NCBI GenBank assembly: GCA_020465985.1
Contig: JAANYP010004303.1
Coordinates: 1 to 64,000, forward strand
DNA from: Centrapalus pauciflorus
Lineage: Eukaryota > Streptophyta > Magnoliopsida > Asterales > Asteraceae
Length of the DNA: 64,000 bases
Direction: 5' to 3'
In this document: one piece after another, positions 23,689 to 35,147 of the stretch
Position numbering within the stretch: position 1 is the first letter of the stretch
How the letters are laid out: each line of letters begins with the position of its first letter
Translations under genes and position numbers: made by a program
Notes under the pieces: model-generated
What the model saw: the letters and a program-made list of their open reading frames with translations, nothing else
What the model was told of the DNA's origin: nothing
Databases searched by the model: none

Positions 23689-25995
23689 ATGAAAATCGAC
23701 CATTGTCTTCTCCAAGGGGTGAGAACCCTCCGTCTTCACCAAGGCATGAGAACCATCCACCATATTCCATATTCACCAATTGAGAATCCTTCATATTCAT
23801 CTATCGAACACGATCTTGGTCTTCGCCTATGGATGTGGAAATGCCCCGTTAATATGCGAGATGAGATTAAACGAGCTTTTTTTGAGATATGGACCTCATC
23901 AACTCTAGTTGGCTACATATCCTGTAAGCGGGCCAAAAAGTCATCCACGTCGTTTTCAAGCTAAATGGTACGTCGAATTTCCATGGCTTGAGTATTCTAG
24001 AACCACACATAGAGCATATTGTTTTATTGCTATCTTTTTTTAGATGAACTAAATGCTCATCATGGTCAAGATTCATTGACGATTAATGGCTATAAAAATT
24101 GGAACAAAGTCAAAGGGAAATGTTGTTCCTTTTTGAAACACATGGGAGATGCATCAAATTCTCAAATCATAATGTCGTAAGATTTTGTGATGCTTTGATG
24201 AATCAGACGGGACTCATAAAGTGATGCAAAAACAATCCGAGGAGCAAATAAAAAAGAACAGGTTAAGATTTAAAACATTGATAGATGTTGTTCGTTTTCT
24301 TTCATTTCAGGGGATCGCTTTCAGATGCCATGACGAGAGCATTGATTTGCACAACCGTGGTAACTTTTTTAAGTTAGTTAAGCACACTTCCTCATACAAC
24401 GATGAAGTTGCAAGTGTTGTCTTAAAGAATGCTTTCGGAAATGCGAAATACATTTCACCTAAAGTTCAGAAAGAAATTTTGAATGTCTTTGCTGAGAAAG
24501 TTTGAAAGAAGATAGTTAAAGACATTGGGAATGCCAAATTTTGTATAATCATGGATGAGGCAAGCGATGAAAGTAACAAAGAACAAATAACTATTGTTCT
24601 TAGGTTTGTTGACAGCAAAGGGTGCATGCAAGAGCGATTTTTTGATCTTATCCATGTCAAAAATACATCATCGGCTACCCTATTCTTCAATTTGCACAAA
24701 TCTTTCTTCTTATCAGTTTGCCATCGAAAATATTCGTGCACAAGGATATGACGGAGCTACTAACATGCGAGGTGAATGGAAGGGATTGCAAGCATTATTC
24801 CTTAAGGATCATCCTTGTGCTTATTATGGCTCATAGATTGCAATTAGCCTTGGTTGCATCTGCTAGAGATGTCCATCCTGTACATGAGTTTTTTTAATTT
24901 ATCTTTCATTGTGAATGCAGTTGGTGCTTCTTGTAAACGACATGATGAGTTGTAGGCAGCTCAAGCTGCTGAAATTGCAGAAATGATAGAATGTGGTGAA
25001 TTAGAATCAGGAAGAGAAGCAAATCAAATTGGCACATTGAAGCGTGCTGGAGATACTTGTTGGAGCTGATATTTTACTTCTATTTGTAGTCTACTCTGAA
25101 TGTACAATCCAGCTTGTACAGTTTTGGAGAATATAAAAAGAGATGGCTCAAATTACAAAACAAAAGATGATGTTAGTACTGCATTGAAAAGAATGGCATC
25201 TTTCGAGTTTGTTTTCATCTTACATATGATGAAAGAGATTTTAGGGGATCATAGATGTTCTTTGCCAAGCTTTGCAACAAAAGACTCAAGACATCGTAAC
25301 TGCAATTCAGATGGTGGCTCATACAAGAAAGCTTATTGAAACCTTTAGAGATAACAAATGGGATTCTTTTCTTGGTGACATCATTGATTTTGTAAGAAAC
25401 ATGAAATTGATATTCCTGATTTTGATGCCCCTTATTTTGAAGGAAGAAGCAGTAGGAAGCGAGATCATATTAGTTACGAGCACCATTACCATTTTGATAT
25501 GTATATTGAAACAATTGATTTCCAGTTACAAGAAATTGATCCACGTTTAGTGAGAGAATTGTGGAACTTCTAGAACTTAGCTCTGCTTGGGATCTAAGAG
25601 AGGGATATAAATCCTTTAATTTGGATGCTATTTTCAAGCTTGGAAGGAAATACTATTTTCTTTATTTTTCAGAGCAAGAATTGGATGTTTTGAAGTTTCA
25701 GTTGAAGCACTTTTGAAATTGACATGAAAGATCATCCAGTGTTAGGAAAATTGTCCTCGTGGTGAATTGTGGCAAAAACTTGAAGAGACTGGAAAAACAA
25801 GTCACTATTATTTAGTTAATATGATGATTCGGCTTGTGTTAACACTTCCGGTGTCAACTACAACTATCGAACGTGCATTTTCGGCCATGAAAATCATGAA
25901 GACTAGATTTCGTAATAAAATGGATTATGCTTTTATTTTTGATAGTCTAGCTCTTTGTAGGTCCCAAAAGGTTTCCCAAGTGTATAGTTCTAAGC
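23689..25995 (+). pseudogene. hAT-type transposase remnant (ZMYM1-like: TTF zinc finger, DUF4371, hAT dimerisation)
   Basis: Pieces in all three plus frames follow the order of plant zinc-finger MYM-type protein 1-like transposases. N-terminal zinc-finger region at about 23810-24110 (CPVNMRDEIKRAFFE, GYKNWNKVKGK). DUF4371-like part at 24221-24505 (FQGIAFRCHDESID, NRGNFFKLVK, ISPKVQKEIL) and at 24545-24640 (CIIMDEASDESNKEQ). GYDGATNMRGEWKGLQAL with a following HR/LQLALVA motif at 24745-24860. The TLKRAGDT-W region near 25030. FEFVFILHMMKEILG at 25200. C-terminal dimerisation part at 25767-25990 (LVLTLPVSTTTIERAFSAMKIMKTRFRNK). At least six frame changes or stops. The last codons run into the copia LTR at 25996, removing the true C-terminus. 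Family role: cut-and-paste transposition; this copy is dead. Confidence 0.85.
25991..25995. other. TAAGC, expected target-site duplication of the copia element
   Basis: The 5 bp outside the 3' LTR of the minus-strand copia element. The partner copy cannot be found because the element's other end is lost. Confidence 0.4.
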
Positions 25996-27070
25996 TGTAG
26001 AGGGGGGGGGGGGGGTGAATACAGCTATTTAAAAACTTAACAATCTTTTCTCAATGTTTGTGTATATTATTAACAAGTGTTAATTACAAACAAGCTTGAA
26101 TGCGGAAATGTTCAAGCTGAGATGACAGATACAACAGTTGTTCAGCTAATCTAAGACACACTCAGACTAGACACAATGACTACACTCACTTAGATGCACT
26201 CACTGTTTTTACAAGACTCAGATGGACAGCTTAAGCATAAACAACTTAGACACACTCTACTGTTTTATATAAGCAGACTTGCATGCATGGAATAACACAC
26301 TTCAATGCACGTTCTTATTTCACACTCTTGATATCTCATAATCCTTAGAAGCTTCCTTTTATACTCAAAAGGAGAATCTCAGTGAAACTTCTTCATTGGA
26401 CAGATGAGATAGTGGAAAGTCTTTCCAAAAAGACAAAACACCTTTCTGCACGTTCTGATAAAGTATCTTTGTCTTCACATGGCAGAATCTTTGTCTTTTC
26501 CTTTTTGTCACTGTTGCATAAGGCTTTAACAAAAAGAGGAATGTCAACTTGGCATCTTTCTTCTTTTGCTAATTCCATTTTGATATAAGAAAAGGTCTGT
26601 CACCCTTTTCAGATATCCGTTTGTCTTCATGTAACAGAACATCGTGGGCAGGCTGTGCAAATCTGTTTTCCACTTTGTCTTCGACTTGTAAACTGATCTT
26701 GTAGCCAAAAACAATACATGAGGACTTGGAAACATATTCCAATAAAGTGTTTAACCAGTTCACAAAGAACAGGTTCTGTTCACAAAGAACAGAACGCTTG
26801 TAAACTGTCCAAGCTGCTCAACAGAATAGAGCAGCGTAGACAGTTTATGTCCAGCTTCTTCAGCAGACAGAATAGCTTGGACAAACTGCCTTTGTTGCAA
26901 CGAATGCAACATGGTAAACAGCTTTGGGCTGATATTGCAAATCACTTTTCAGGTTTCAATAAGGCATAAACTGGCCTTAAATTATACCTTCAAGTGCATC
27001 AACAGGTTTGATAAAAAATCTCCCCCTCAGATGTAGAGTAGGTTTGACTGAGGCCTTTTTGTGCCTAACA
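25996..27070 (-). repeat. 3' LTR of the copia element (1,075 bp)
   Basis: On the minus strand it starts TGTTAGGCACAAAAAGGCCT right after a purine tract and ends with about fourteen C followed by TCTACA. LTRs starting TGTTAGGCAC and ending in a C-run are usual in the SIRE/Maximus type of plant copia elements. It contains a TATA box (minus, 26363 to 26356) and a short direct repeat, GTTCACAAAGAACAG, at about 26758-26792. TG..CA ends are kept. Confidence 0.82.
26356..26363 (-). promoter_or_regulatory. TATA box of copia LTR
   Basis: TATAAAAG in the context GAGTATAAAAGGAAGC on the minus strand, about 700 bp into the LTR. Confidence 0.6.
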
Positions 27071-27086
27071 ATCTCCCCCTATTTGC
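27071..27086 (-). other. Polypurine tract of the copia element
   Basis: AAATAGGGGGAGAT on the minus strand, immediately before the LTR start TGTTAGG at 27070. Confidence 0.88.
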
Positions 27087-27427
27087 AATAACCAGTCTGA
27101 GCTGATTTAATCAATAATCACTATGTATTTTTATAGTACATTTGCTGAAATAAAATTACAACATCAGGGTAAAGTAAAAGATCAGTTTATATACATACTG
27201 ATTTTGATTACAGAAAACAAGATATGTTTTTACAAGAGTCCAACTAATGTACTAATGTATATTACAACTAATGTAAATAAGAAAAGTTACAACAAATGTA
27301 ACAAAGTACAACAGATGTGCAAAATAGTTCAACAACTTGGACTGTTGATGTTGGGAGCAAATAATGGCAAGCCCTTCCAACAGATGGACAACTTCCATTC
27401 TTCACCTACCCATATGGTAGGTGGACT

Positions 27428-30400
27428 TCACTCCAATGGTGGTGGTCCTTCAAACATTTTTTTTAATTCATCCATTGTTTCCTCTAGATCTTGAATTTCA
27501 ACTCTGAGGATCATAAACTTGGGATCTTGAAGTTCACCTCTCTCAATAAAGCATCTGAGCTGGTCCCAGACGGCTGCTCTCCACCTGCTGGATTGCCTGA
27601 ATGAAGTTGCAAGTCTGAAGGCTGCAAGCTGTCTCAGATCCACCTTGTAGAGATCTGATGCTCTCTGAAAGCACTTTTTATGCGTTAGGGGATCTACAAA
27701 AAATGCCCCCAACTCAGGTTCTTCAATTATTTTGCCTTCTTCAAACTCTACTCTACTGGGCAGGCAATAGTCAATTCCTTTCATTTCAACAACATAATCA
27801 CCTTGTTCAATCAAGATGAGGAGTTCATGCAGCTCAGAATCCTTTTTGGTCCTCCTGGCCTTTATCTTAGGGTAAGTCACGGAGACACCCTCACTTAATT
27901 CTTTTGAGATCAGGCCAAGATCTTTCACTCTCTCCATCAGCTTCTTAACATATGCCCTGATAGTCTTAGCCGTTTCAGACTTAGACTGGCTCAGGGCAAC
28001 TGCCAGCTCAACCCATTCCCTGTACCCCATCTGTGCAACATCAGTGTAGTCATAAGTTTCCAGTTCTGGGCCTGTTGCACCCATTCTGGTTATTTGCAAT
28101 TTCCACTGTTTTCCTTTTCTTGATGTGGGACAGCTTTGACAATTGCTTCCTTGGCTAGTCTTCTATCAGCAACATCATGGAACTTCTTCCTTGCCAAGTT
28201 GTCAAAATGGAACTGGGCCCTAGCAGAGGATGCTTGCTTTGGTTTGGTCACAGAGACCAGAGCAACCTTTTCCTGTACACTTTCCTTCTCACCAGCTGAT
28301 TCTCTTGCAGCTTCTAGCAATTTTCTCTGTACATTCAAAGAAGGCATTTTGGTTTTGCTTTCCTCTTTGAATGCAAGAGATATGGCAGCTTTGGCAGAGG
28401 CTTCTTCTTTTCTCATTATTTCCAGGGCTTTGAGCTGTTCATCTCTGAGCTCATAGTATTTCAATTGGAACACCCATTTCTTTAGCCCTGGCTTTGTCAA
28501 ATTTTAGCTCTGCTGCTCTCTGGTGATCAGGATCAACCACTGCTTTTCTTTTCCTTTAGCTATTGTAGTAGTAACAGCTTCAGGAATGTTTTCCTCTTCT
28601 TCTTCTTCTTCTTCCTCCAGAATGAGATGCCTCCTTCTGCTGCTTGGCCTGTCCTCAGGAATGAATTCCTCCCCCTTAGACTGTGCAGGGTTTGGAGATT
28701 CAGCCTGAGTAGGCTGAGCAGCTTCAGGTTAATGAGAGGCACCCTCAGCTCGACCAATACCTATTCCAGATGCACCTGCTGTCTGACTAGTAGATGCTGA
28801 TTTCTCCTTAGGAGAAGAAGTTTTCTACCCCTTAGACTTAGTCTTAGAGGCAGACAACTTCTCCCCCTTTGAAGGAGATGGACCAGCACCTTCAACAACT
28901 GGTCTGCCTGAAGAAACATATTCAGCAGGCTTTGCAGCAGTTTTGGCAGCAGGTTTGGGAACCAGGCTGTGCACTAAGAAAGCTAGGTTGTCCTTCACCT
29001 CTGCAAGTTGGGAAAGACAGGTTTGAATAGAAGAGGATTGGGGATCAGCAAGAGAGGTCAGCTTACGAATATTTTCTCTATCAGAAGCTGTGAATAGCAA
29101 ACTTTGAAGTTGTTCAAGATGTAACTCAAGAGAGTCCTGCACATCAGCAAGGCTTGCTGACACAGAATTTGATAGAGAAACTATTAGAGTGTTTAGGCTG
29201 GCCAATGTGGTAGGAAGTGTAGTATTCCAAGTAGTGTGGAGAGTGCACAGTTGTTGGGATATAGCTGTCATAGAGGACACAGAGTCCTGTTGGTGTGTAA
29301 GAATGGAGGAGAGGGAAGTGGAGACATTTTGCAGCTGTGCAGTGAGTGCAAGCAGCTGTGAGGAGGTGTCAGTTTGAGGAGTGGATGGAAAGGAATTCTT
29401 GAACACATCAAAGAATCCTTTAAGCTGTTCAGACACAGAGTCTGAAATGAGAGAGGGTAGAGAATACATGGATGTTTCTAAATAGTAAACTTTGTTGGTC
29501 AGCAAGGAAAGCTGATCCTTCAAAGGCAGATCTTTAGGGGATGGAGGGGTATGGGTAGACTGTTTGGATTGAGTAGATGGTGAGGATGAGGATGGTGTAT
29601 GGGGATGTGATGGAGAGGGAGAAGGTATTTTGGAAAGAAGCTCCATAGCCTGGGCAAAAGTAATTTGGCCCAGCTTGGAGGGTCAATAGGTCCTTCAGCA
29701 GTGGTTGTAACTGCATCATCAGGAGAGGGGGTAAATGTTTGTAGTCTTTCAGATGCTGCTTGTGTTGCAGCACCTTCATTAAGGCCAAGGGTGGTTCCCT
29801 CTGCAGCACCTTGGTTTAAAGGTACCTCATCATTGGGAGATGGGATGTGCATTTCAACATCAGCAGTGGTGAAACTTGCTAATGGAGTTTGCATAGAAGG
29901 AGCAGCCTCACCAAAGGGATGTTCTGTTCCCTGTCGTTCATGAGCTTGGGTAGGTGGTCCTTCTGCAGCTATTTGGTGTAGTACAGCTGCATCATGAGGA
30001 ACAGAAATTTGAGGCTGAGCTACTGGTTGGTCTAAACCAGCAGTGTGGGCACCTCGTGCAGACTCAGGGTGTAAAGAAGTATGAAGTGGAGACTGTTTGT
30101 TCTCAGTATGGAGTGGAGAGAACTCCTGTCTTTCAATATTCTCAGCCTGTTGGGAGGCTGGAATAGTTGAAGTAGCAGTCTCCTTATGTATAACTGGCTC
30201 CTGTTGGGAGGAACCAGAGGGTCTAGGATGACTTGGGGTTGACACAGGTTGGAGTGAAGCAGGCTCCGATTGTGCTGATCCTTCTCCGAAGATAGGAGAG
30301 GCAGCAGGAGTTGCTTCTTTTTCAACTGAACCCTGTTGAGAGGGAACAGAGGGGCTGGTTTGGGCTGTTTTGGTGGGTGATTTCTTTTTGGCGATGGATT

Positions 30401-31633
30401 TTCTTTGGTATGATCTGAGAGATGAGGTGGGTGATTGTGGAGAGGTGAGAGGTTCAGATTGGATAGGTTTGGAGACTGGGTCAGAAACAGGTGGATTGGC
30501 CTGTTCCATAGTCTCAGGTGCCACAGAGGCACCAGCCACAGAGGCTTCAGGTTCAACAAATGAACCAGGGTGAGAAGCCTGCTCTCCCTCAGCCACAGAG
30601 GCTGAGGGTGCAGACTGAGAGTTAGCTGTCTTGGCCTTCTTGTGGACAGGCCCAGCTTCAGTCGTTTCTAGGGTCCTTTTAACAAACTTGGCCCTGTCTT
30701 TGGATTTTCCTTTGGGAGCAGCTTCTGGATCCACCCTCACAGCAGAGGGTCCTTCCACCAATCCTAGCAGCCTCCTCATTGGAGTAGAGAGAGGAGGCTC
30801 ATTTGGGAGAACCGGAGTGTTGAAAATTCTATTTCCTATAACAGGAAAAATAGCAGTACAAAGTAAAGGCTGAGAGTTGTACAGATGCTCACCACAAACA
30901 TACTTGAAAATGAGGCTCAGAATTCTGGGATAACGAACAGCAGCTCGATGTGTCTCCTGCTGCACCAGATTCCTCAAATTCATGAAAATCCATCTGGCCA
31001 TGTTGACTGTAGTCCCATCCACAAGCTGTAGGACTATAGGAATCTCATGATGGCTTAGTTGGTCGAAGGAACCAACCTTACTACTGAAGCACATGACCAC
31101 TGAGGCAAACAGAAAGCTGTAGGTAGGAGACAAATTCTTCCTGAACAGCGTTGCTCTAACCTTTGGTTCTTCTACACCACAGAAGTGTAGCAGATTCTTC
31201 ATCTGTTCATCTTCGGCCTGAGGCTGATCATATGTTTCAGCCACAGGGAGACGAAGAACTTCCCTGATCAGACGAGTGTTGATCGCAATGGTCTGAGTCC
31301 CATTGAAATGGTGCCCTTGATGACTTTAGTATCTGGGTTGTAGGCACAGGTGTACCAGAACTCATATACCATCTCCTGGTACAGGACACCAGGAGAGGCA
31401 GTCATGGCATAGTTCAACGGATGAACTTTCAGAAACTCCACCATTTCATCGTAGCCTTTTCCCACATAGTTTTTAGGGATGGTTAGATTTACAAGGTAGT
31501 TGGTAGGTTTCAGGGTTAGCATTGTGGTGACTGATGGATGTTTTTGAACATCAGCACCAACAAACACTGGTAGAAAGGGGTTGTTACTGTGAGCCATTTG
31601 GGAAGTAGTGAGAGTAATAGAAGCACAAGACAC
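27428..31633 (-). pseudogene. Large third ORF of the copia element (env-like position), no known enzyme domain
   Basis: Between pol and the 3' LTR lies a coding region of roughly 1,300 codons on the same strand as pol. It starts at 31597 (MAHSNNPFLPVF) or 31633 (MSCASITL). Part 1 (31268-31633, continuing after a one-base frameshift near 31288 to about 30770) is a globular domain with NYAMTASPGVLYQEMVYEFW, REVLRLPVAETYDQ and SFDQLSHHEIPIVLQLVDG. Part 2 (about 30750-29650) is very rich in Pro, Ser, Gln and Glu. Part 3 (29646-28825) is helical with likely coiled coil (LKDQLSLLTNKVYYLETSM). Part 4 (28500-27428) is charged, with a final globular-looking domain (MGYREWVELAVALSQ, SRWRAAVWDQLRCFIE). 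I count at least four frameshifts or stops (31288, 29650, 28825, 28740-28500). No signal peptide or clear membrane span is seen. SIRE-type copia elements can carry an env-like ORF in this position, but I see no envelope features, so the function is unknown. Confidence 0.75.
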
Positions 31634-31703
31634 TTAGTTAAAGGTTTACGGTTCTTAGGAGGTATGGAAGTAGTGAGGAAGACGAAGATGAAACAGTAGG
31701 GGG

Positions 31704-31711
31704 TATTTATA
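31704..31711 (-). promoter_or_regulatory. TATA-like box upstream of the third ORF
   Basis: TATAAATA in the context CCTATAAATACCCCC on the minus strand, about 107 bp upstream of the ATG at 31597 and 71 bp upstream of the one at 31633. It lies in the non-coding gap after pol, so the third ORF may have its own promoter. Confidence 0.55.
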
Positions 31712-32284
31712 GGATTTGAATGTGAGTGGGTATGAGAGAGAAACATTTGGGCGGTTGATTTGAAATGGTCGTTAACGGAAAACGGAATGATTGTCCATGT
31801 CAGACCGTTTGTCAGACCACTTGAGCCCTTTTTATTCACTAACACACGTAAACACACATTATTCGCAGTAATTAAGTTAAATAAAAACAAAAATTTAGTA
31901 ACTTAATTGTGAAGAAAGGTAATTAAAACTGATGGTCTAAGCTGATGGTCAAACCTGTGATGAGCAGGGTCATCACAAACTGTTCACTCTTCAGGCTGTT
32001 CCTTCAACCTGTTCAGCTATGTAACAGCAGGTTGTGTTTAATAGCTGATCAGGTTAAAAGACAATGTCTTGTATGACAGATTGAGAGTGTGACCAGGGTG
32101 GAGGTTTGATCATCAGATCAGGCTTGACATATAAGCTGTTATTGTCAAACCTGTTATATGCTCAAGCTATTCAAGTTTTACTATAAACGGCTAAGTATAG
32201 AACATGCATAGCTTGTTCTGTCTAAGCTGTTCTGCGAAACTTGAGCAGTGTGAGACATATAATGTCTTAGAACATTTTGGACAC
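31712..32284 (-). other. Non-coding spacer between copia pol and the third ORF
   Basis: About 570 bp with no recognisable domain. A repeated vocabulary of AGCTGTTC / GAACAGGTT-like words is shared with the LTR, suggesting element-specific regulatory DNA. Confidence 0.5.
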
Positions 32285-32988
32285 TTAGTCACTTTTGTTT
32301 AACATGCCCAGCTTGCTTACCAGATAATTAAATCTGTTTTCATCAAGAGGTTTGGTGAAAATGTTTGCAAGCTGTTCATCTGTGGAAATAAAACTTACCT
32401 CCACATTACCTTTCTGGATGTGATCCCTGATGAAGTGATGTCTGACCTCTATATGCTTTGTTCTGGAGTGAAACACTGGATTGTTGGAGATAGCTATGGC
32501 ACTTGTATTGTCACACAGAATAGGAGTTTCCTATATACAAGTCCATAGTCTTCAAGTTGATGCTGCATCCACAGAATCTGCCCACAACAGCTTCCAATAG
32601 CAATGTACTCAGCTTAAGCAGTAGAAGTAGAAACTGAATTCTGCTTCTTGCTACACCAACTTATCAACTTACCACCAAGGAGTTGACATCCACCTGTTGT
32701 GCTTTTCCTGTCTAGCCTGCAGCCTGCAAAATCAGAATCTGAATAACATGTTAGTTCAAGGCTTGAGTCTTTGGGATACCAAAGACCTAAACCTGGTGTA
32801 CCCTTAAGGTATCCGAAGATTCTTTTCACAGCAGCTAGATGTGATTCTTTTGGATCAGCTTGGAACCTAGCACATAAACAAGTAGCAAACATAATATCAA
32901 GTCTACTAGCAGTTAAGTACAACAAGCTCCCAATCATGCCTCTGTAAGTTGTTACTGAAACAACTTTGCCACTGGCATCTGCATCCAA
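32285..32988 (-). pseudogene. Copia RNase H
   Basis: Minus-strand pieces at 32614-32988 and 32285-32476. Motifs in order: YRGMIGSLLYLTASRLDI, YLKGTPGLGLWYP, CYSDSDFAGCRLDRKSTTGG (catalytic Asp present), LISWCSKKQNSVSTSTA, then after a frame break TKHIEVRHHFIRDH and the end motif LANIFTKPLDENRFNYLVSKLGM. This is the usual C-terminus of plant Ty1/copia pol. A short stop-containing gap at about 32480-32610 separates the pieces. Confidence 0.92.
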
Positions 32989-33010
32989 TTTTTACTGAAA
33001 CAGCTTTGCC
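32950..33010 (-). repeat. Short tandem duplication inside copia RT/RNase H linker
   Basis: ACTGAAACAACTTTGCCACT occurs twice within about 45 bp with one or two changes (from 32951 and about 32993), so the SGKAVSV stretch is duplicated. It shifts the frame between RT and RNase H. Confidence 0.65.
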
Positions 33011-33900
33011 ACTTTGATCAAATTTAAACTTTTTCACTAGATCTAAAGTATACTTTCTTTGATTTATGAAAATTCCATTTGAGGTTTGTTTAACCTGTAA
33101 TCCCAAAAAGAAAGTAAGTTCTCCCATCATACTCATTTCATATTTTGATTTCATGAGTAATGAAAAATTCTTGCATAATTGCTCATTAGTAGAACCAAAT
33201 ATTATGTCATCCACATATATTTGAACAAGCATAATATCAGACTACACCTTGTTTATGAACAGTGGGGTATCCACTTTACCTCTGGAATACCCATTGCTCA
33301 TAAGGAAATCAGTAAGAGTGTCATACCAGGCTCTAGGGGCTTGTTTTAGACCATAGAGGGCTTTGTCCAACTTATAGACAAAACCTGGATGATGTTCATT
33401 TCAAAACCTGGACGCTGCTTGACATAAACATCCTCTTGCAGCTTTTCATTCAAAAATGCACTCTTCACATCCATTTGAAATACCTTCATGCTTTTGTGAG
33501 CATCGTAGGCTAGAAACAAACGAATTGCCTCTAGCCTGGCCACAGGAGCAAATGTTTCATCGTAGTCAATGCCTTCCTCCCGTTTGTAGCCTTGAGCAAC
33601 TAGTCTTGCCTTATTTCTAATGACATGACCTTGCTCATCCATCTTGTTCCTGTAAACCCATTTGGTGCCAATTATAGTTTTACGTTTAGGAGCAGGGACC
33701 AGCTTCCATACCTTGTTTCTCTCAAACTGATTGAGTTCCTCTTGCATGGCAGTGATCCGATTGGCATCTTTAAGTGCTTCTTCCACTTTCTTTGGCTCCA
33801 TTAGGGACACAAAGCTAGAGAACATACAAAAGTTCCCTAAGCTGTATCATCTTGTTTGTACTCCTTTGTTGATGTCACCAATTATTTGATCATTGGGGTG
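33010..33900 (-). pseudogene. Copia reverse transcriptase
   Basis: The N-terminal part at 33346-33825 shows EALKDANRITAMQEELNQFE, NKVWKLVPAPK, GTKWVYRNKMDE, ARLVAQGYKREEGIDYDETF, ARLEAIRLFLAY and FQMDVKSAFLNEKL (A motif with catalytic Asp). The catalytic box IYVDDIIFGSTNE is at 32906-33232, followed by GELTFFLGLQVKQ. A frameshift near 33395 and an in-frame TAG just before MLVQIYVDD break it. Otherwise close to the family consensus. Confidence 0.93.
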
Positions 33901-34515
33901 TCACCTGATCCACTTAGGATCATTTTTCAATGAGGATTCTCCTGAGTTGTTTGCATCTTCAACAGGTCCTGTTGAATAACTTTCAAGATTTTCAGACACA
34001 CTGATATCTTGAGCCTGTTCACTTGTTAAGCATAAGTCTCCATTGTTGAACATATCAGCAGAGGATCCAGGAAAATCAGCATTGATTGGTTCAGGACATG
34101 AAGTTGTAATTAAGTCAGTACACTTGTTCACACAGGGTGTATCAACACAATCATCATCATGCCCATCATGCTTAGCAGGTTCCACTTTGGGTGTAGTGGA
34201 AGTTTTTGAGTCCTCTTCACTGTTTGAGTGCATGAGATCATCAAAGTTGAATTCTTCTGAAACTGATTTAGGAACAGCTTTGGTGGAGGCACTCCTGGAC
34301 TCTTCAAAGGTGACATTGATAGATTCATCTATCACCTTTCTTTTGTTGTTGTATACTCTGTAGGCTTTGGAGATAGCAGAATATCCAACAAACACACCTT
34401 CATCAGCTTTGGGTTCAAACTTTGCCAGTTGGTCCCTTTGATTCAGAATGAAGCAGGGACATCCAGACACATGGAAGTAGCTAATATTTGGCCTCCTCCC
34501 TTTAAAGCAGCTCAT
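33901..34515 (-). pseudogene. Copia integrase C-terminal region and linker to RT
   Basis: A 204-codon open stretch. It has the conserved FKGRRPNISYFHVSGCPCF, FEPKADEGVFVGYSAISKAYRVYN and INVTFEE motifs that follow the integrase core in plant copia elements, then an acidic Ser/Asp-rich linker typical of the run-up to RT. Frame is kept throughout. Confidence 0.92.
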
Positions 34516-35142
34516 AGGGAGTCTTATTGAACCTTTTCACCACTAAGGATCTGTTTTGGGTGAAGCAGGCAGTGTTAACAGCTTCAGCCCAGAATGATGA
34601 AGGCAAACCAGACGCACACAACATGGTTCTAGCAGCTTCATTGAGGATTCTGTTTCTCCCTTCAGCAACTCCATTTTGTTGTGGAGTTCTTACTGCTGAA
34701 AAGTTCTATGTGATCCCTCTTTCCTCACAGAAGTCCTCAAGAGTACTGTTTCTGAATTCAGTACCATGATCACTTCTAAGCTGCTTCACTTTAGCAGAGT
34801 TCATCATTTCCATCTTTTTGATAAATCTAATGATTTCTCTAGCAGCCTCTCATTTGTTCTTCAGAAAGATCACCCATGTAAACCTGGAGAACTCATCAAC
34901 CATTACTAGAGTGTATCTTCTTCCTCCTAGACTTGGGACACTGACTGGTCCAAACAAGTCCATGTGGATTAAGAAGAGAGGAGTATCAATAGAAAATTTA
35001 TGCTTGGATTTAAAAGATGATTTTCTCTGATTTCCTTTCTCACAAGCTGTGCAGAGTTTATCCTTAACAAAGGTCATAGAAGGCAAACCTGTTACCAACT
35101 CTTTCTTACAGAATTTGTTGATATTCTTGAACATCAGGTGTG
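34516..35142 (-). pseudogene. Copia integrase core and zinc-binding domain, split by the solo LTR
   Basis: 34850-35142 has SHLMFKNINKF, CTACEKGNQRKSSFK (HHCC zinc finger end), IHMDLFGPVSVPS and YTLVMVDEFSRFTWV (first catalytic Asp region). 34516-34850 continues with RSDHGTEFRNSTL (second Asp) and TPQQNGVAEGRNR (catalytic Glu) across a frame change and a stop. The first half of the zinc-binding motif (LWHKRL) lies on the other side of the solo LTR, at 37166-37180. Without the LTR the two halves join cleanly at the ACAGC duplication. Confidence 0.9.
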
Positions 35143-35147
35143 ACAGC
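35143..35147. other. Target-site duplication, left copy (ACAGC)
   Basis: ACAGC directly before the LTR start; identical to 37161-37165. Confidence 0.93.

Noticed and set aside
29665..30873. Several plus-strand open frames of 60-90 codons opposite the copia third ORF
   Set aside because: They are antisense to a long coherent minus-strand ORF with strong composition bias, and show no motif of their own.
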